A stretch of DNA of 46,147 nucleotides from Xanthobacteraceae bacterium (lineage in GTDB: Bacteria; Pseudomonadota; Alphaproteobacteria; Rhizobiales; Xanthobacteraceae). Below, piece by piece: positions 45,038 to 46,147 of the stretch. The position numbers were made by a program, and so were the translations under genes. Below the pieces are notes generated by a model. That model searched no databases and was not told the origin of the DNA. It saw only the letters and a list, made by a program, of their open reading frames with translations. Each line of letters starts with the position of its first letter. Positions within the stretch are counted from its first letter, which is position 1. The stretch is taken from positions 1 through 46,147 of the forward strand of contig JANQIP010000251.1 in the NCBI GenBank assembly GCA_028282095.1. Direction: 5' to 3'.

Positions 45038-46147
45038 TCACCCCTTGCCGAGGCTGCGCATCAGGACGCGGGCCAGTCGATCGCCGAATGAACGTGCGTC
45101 CGTCGGGCGCTCGCCGTCGAGCACGCGCGCCTCGTCGAACAACAGATGCGCGGCATCCTGCTTGAAACCCTTGTCGTCATCGCTCAATGCGGCAAGCGCC
45201 TCGATGATGGCGTGATGCGGGTTGATCTCCAGGATCGGCTTGGCGGCGACCTGGAGCCGTCCGGCGCCGGCGAGCATCTTTTCGAGTTGCCGGTCAAGGC
45301 CGAGGTCGGGCGCAACAAGGCACACCGCGCTGTCGGTCAACCGATCTGACGGACGGACATCCGAAACGGCCTCTCCGAGCGCCTCCTTGACGAAGGCAAT
45401 GAAAGCCGTCACGGCCTCGTTTGCCTCCACGGACGGTTTGTCCTTGTCGTCGAGCACGGGGATCAGCGCCAGGTCCGCGGCGCCTTGGGTCGCCGACTTG
45501 AACGGCTTGCCTTCAAAGTCAGCCCCCGTCACCCAAAAGCTGTCGACCGGATCGGAAAGCAGCAGCACCTCGATGCCGCGCGCGCGGAACCCTTCCAGTT
45601 GCGGCGAGGCCTCAAGCTGCTCGGTATCACCGCCGACGATGTAATAGATCGCCGTCTGGTTCTCCTTGAGCGAGGCGACATAGTCCTTAAGGCTTCGCCA
45701 CGAACCGGCCGAGGCCGTGGTCTTGAAGCGCAGCAGCGCAAAGAGCGCTTCGCGGCGTTCGAAATCCTCGTAAAGCCCTTCTTTCAGCACCGCGCCGAAT
45801 TTATCCCAGATGTTCTGAAACGACTCGGGCTCGTTCTCTGCGAGTTTTTTCAGGTCGCCGAGCACGCGGTTGGTCACGCCCTGCTTGATGGCGGTCAGAA
45901 TCGGGCTTTCCTGGATCATCTCGCGCGAGAGATTGAGCGGCAGGTCGGCCGAATCCACCAGCCCGCGAACAAAGCGGAGATAACGCGGCACGATCTCCGC
46001 TTCGTCGGTGATGAATACGCGCTTGACGTAGAGCTTGATGCGCCCTTTCCGGTCGGGATCGTAAAGGTCGAAGGGCCGCGAGCCGGGGATGAAGACGAGC
46101 GTGGTATATTCGTGACGGCCTTCGGCGTGGAAATGGATGGTCAGCGC
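45038..46147 (-). CDS. htpG: Chaperone protein HtpG (Hsp90), C-terminal part
   Basis: The 5' end lies beyond the right edge; 369 codons are present. The segment begins in the middle domain (LTIHFHAEGRHEYTTLVFIP, KLYVKRVFITD, VPRYLRFVRGLVDSADLPLN, REMIQESPIL) and continues through NIWDKFGAVLKEGLYEDFER to the C-terminal dimerisation domain. The N-terminal ATPase domain is not in the window. An apparent GTG start at 45991 is internal. HtpG is an ATP-dependent cytosolic chaperone. Confidence 0.95.
   Translation of the reverse strand, partial: ALTIHFHAEGRHEYTTLVFIPGSRPFDLYDPDRKGRIKLYVKRVFITDEAEIVPRYLRFVRGLVDSADLPLNLSREMIQESPILTAIKQGVTNRVLGDLKKLAENEPESFQNIWDKFGAVLKEGLYEDFERREALFALLRFKTTASAGSWRSLKDYVASLKENQTAIYYIVGGDTEQLEASPQLEGFRARGIEVLLLSDPVDSFWVTGADFEGKPFKSATQGAADLALIPVLDDKDKPSVEANEAVTAFIAFVKEALGEAVSDVRPSDRLTDSAVCLVAPDLGLDRQLEKMLAGAGRLQVAAKPILEINPHHAIIEALAALSDDDKGFKQDAAHLLFDEARVLDGERPTDARSFGDRLARVLMRSLGKG

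Noticed and set aside
45038..45991. Complete 317-residue gene starting at 45991
   Set aside because: The frame continues upstream with HtpG middle-domain sequence to the window edge; the GTG at 45991 is internal.

Overview
This 46 kb, GC-rich window looks like the chromosome of an alphaproteobacterium of the order Hyphomicrobiales (Rhizobiales), near the Bradyrhizobiaceae/Xanthobacteraceae. The signs are the dapD-DUF805-dapE cluster, the divergent ftsEX/zinc-ribbon arrangement, a DUF6665 protein, a BTLCP transglutaminase-like peptidase, a PilZ/PAS_5 pair, and a mosaic of short palindromic repeats typical of that group. This placement is inference from gene content, not from a marker tree. No rRNA, tRNA, CRISPR array, transposase or phage gene was seen.

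Layout. 0.3-3.7 kb: lysine/peptidoglycan precursor genes dapE, a DUF805 membrane protein, dapD and a HAD pyrimidine nucleotidase, all on the minus strand. 4-7.8 kb: an AhpD-like peroxidase, purH and a divergent tandem universal stress protein. 7.8-11.2 kb: ftsE-ftsX-ydcF-plsC (cell division and envelope), read leftward, with a repeat array in front of ftsE. 11.8-16.5 kb: a zinc-ribbon membrane protein, a beheaded hicA followed by an intact hicB, class I fumarase, and a caspase-fold protein lacking both catalytic residues. 17-27 kb: PEP carboxylase, a small membrane protein, RNase D, a ThDP enzyme and aspartyl-tRNA synthetase. 27-33.6 kb: small envelope proteins, a BTLCP peptidase, a DHA2 drug exporter, PilZ and PAS_5 proteins and a rhomboid protease. 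33.6-40.1 kb: a minus-strand cluster of an arylsulfatase, two tandem HAD phosphatases and an octaheme cytochrome c fused to HEAT/TPR repeats, mostly exported. 40.4-45 kb: an orphan ABC solute-binding protein, an NTF2-like protein, a UbiA prenyltransferase and a MetE-core methyltransferase. The right edge cuts htpG.

The two most interesting items are these. (1) In the sulfatase-HAD-HAD-octaheme cluster, the second HAD gene appears to be a chimera: its 5' end is homologous to the 5' end of the cytochrome gene, and it has lost the signal peptide its twin keeps. (2) A modular repeat family, here named A-F, has modules that often meet at CTAG, are shuffled in order and orientation from locus to locus, hug gene 3' ends, and supply the actual stop codons of at least four genes (rnd, the ThDP enzyme, the caspase-like gene and the sulfatase).

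Repeat names used below: A = CTAG-bounded hairpin with GACGGTCC arms; B = hairpin with GGCACCAAC arms; C = hairpin with GCGCGAT arms; D = hairpin with GCATGATC...CCGAAAAGT arms; E = pair of TTCCCGC hairpins; F = unit with the GTGGGCATGC palindrome.
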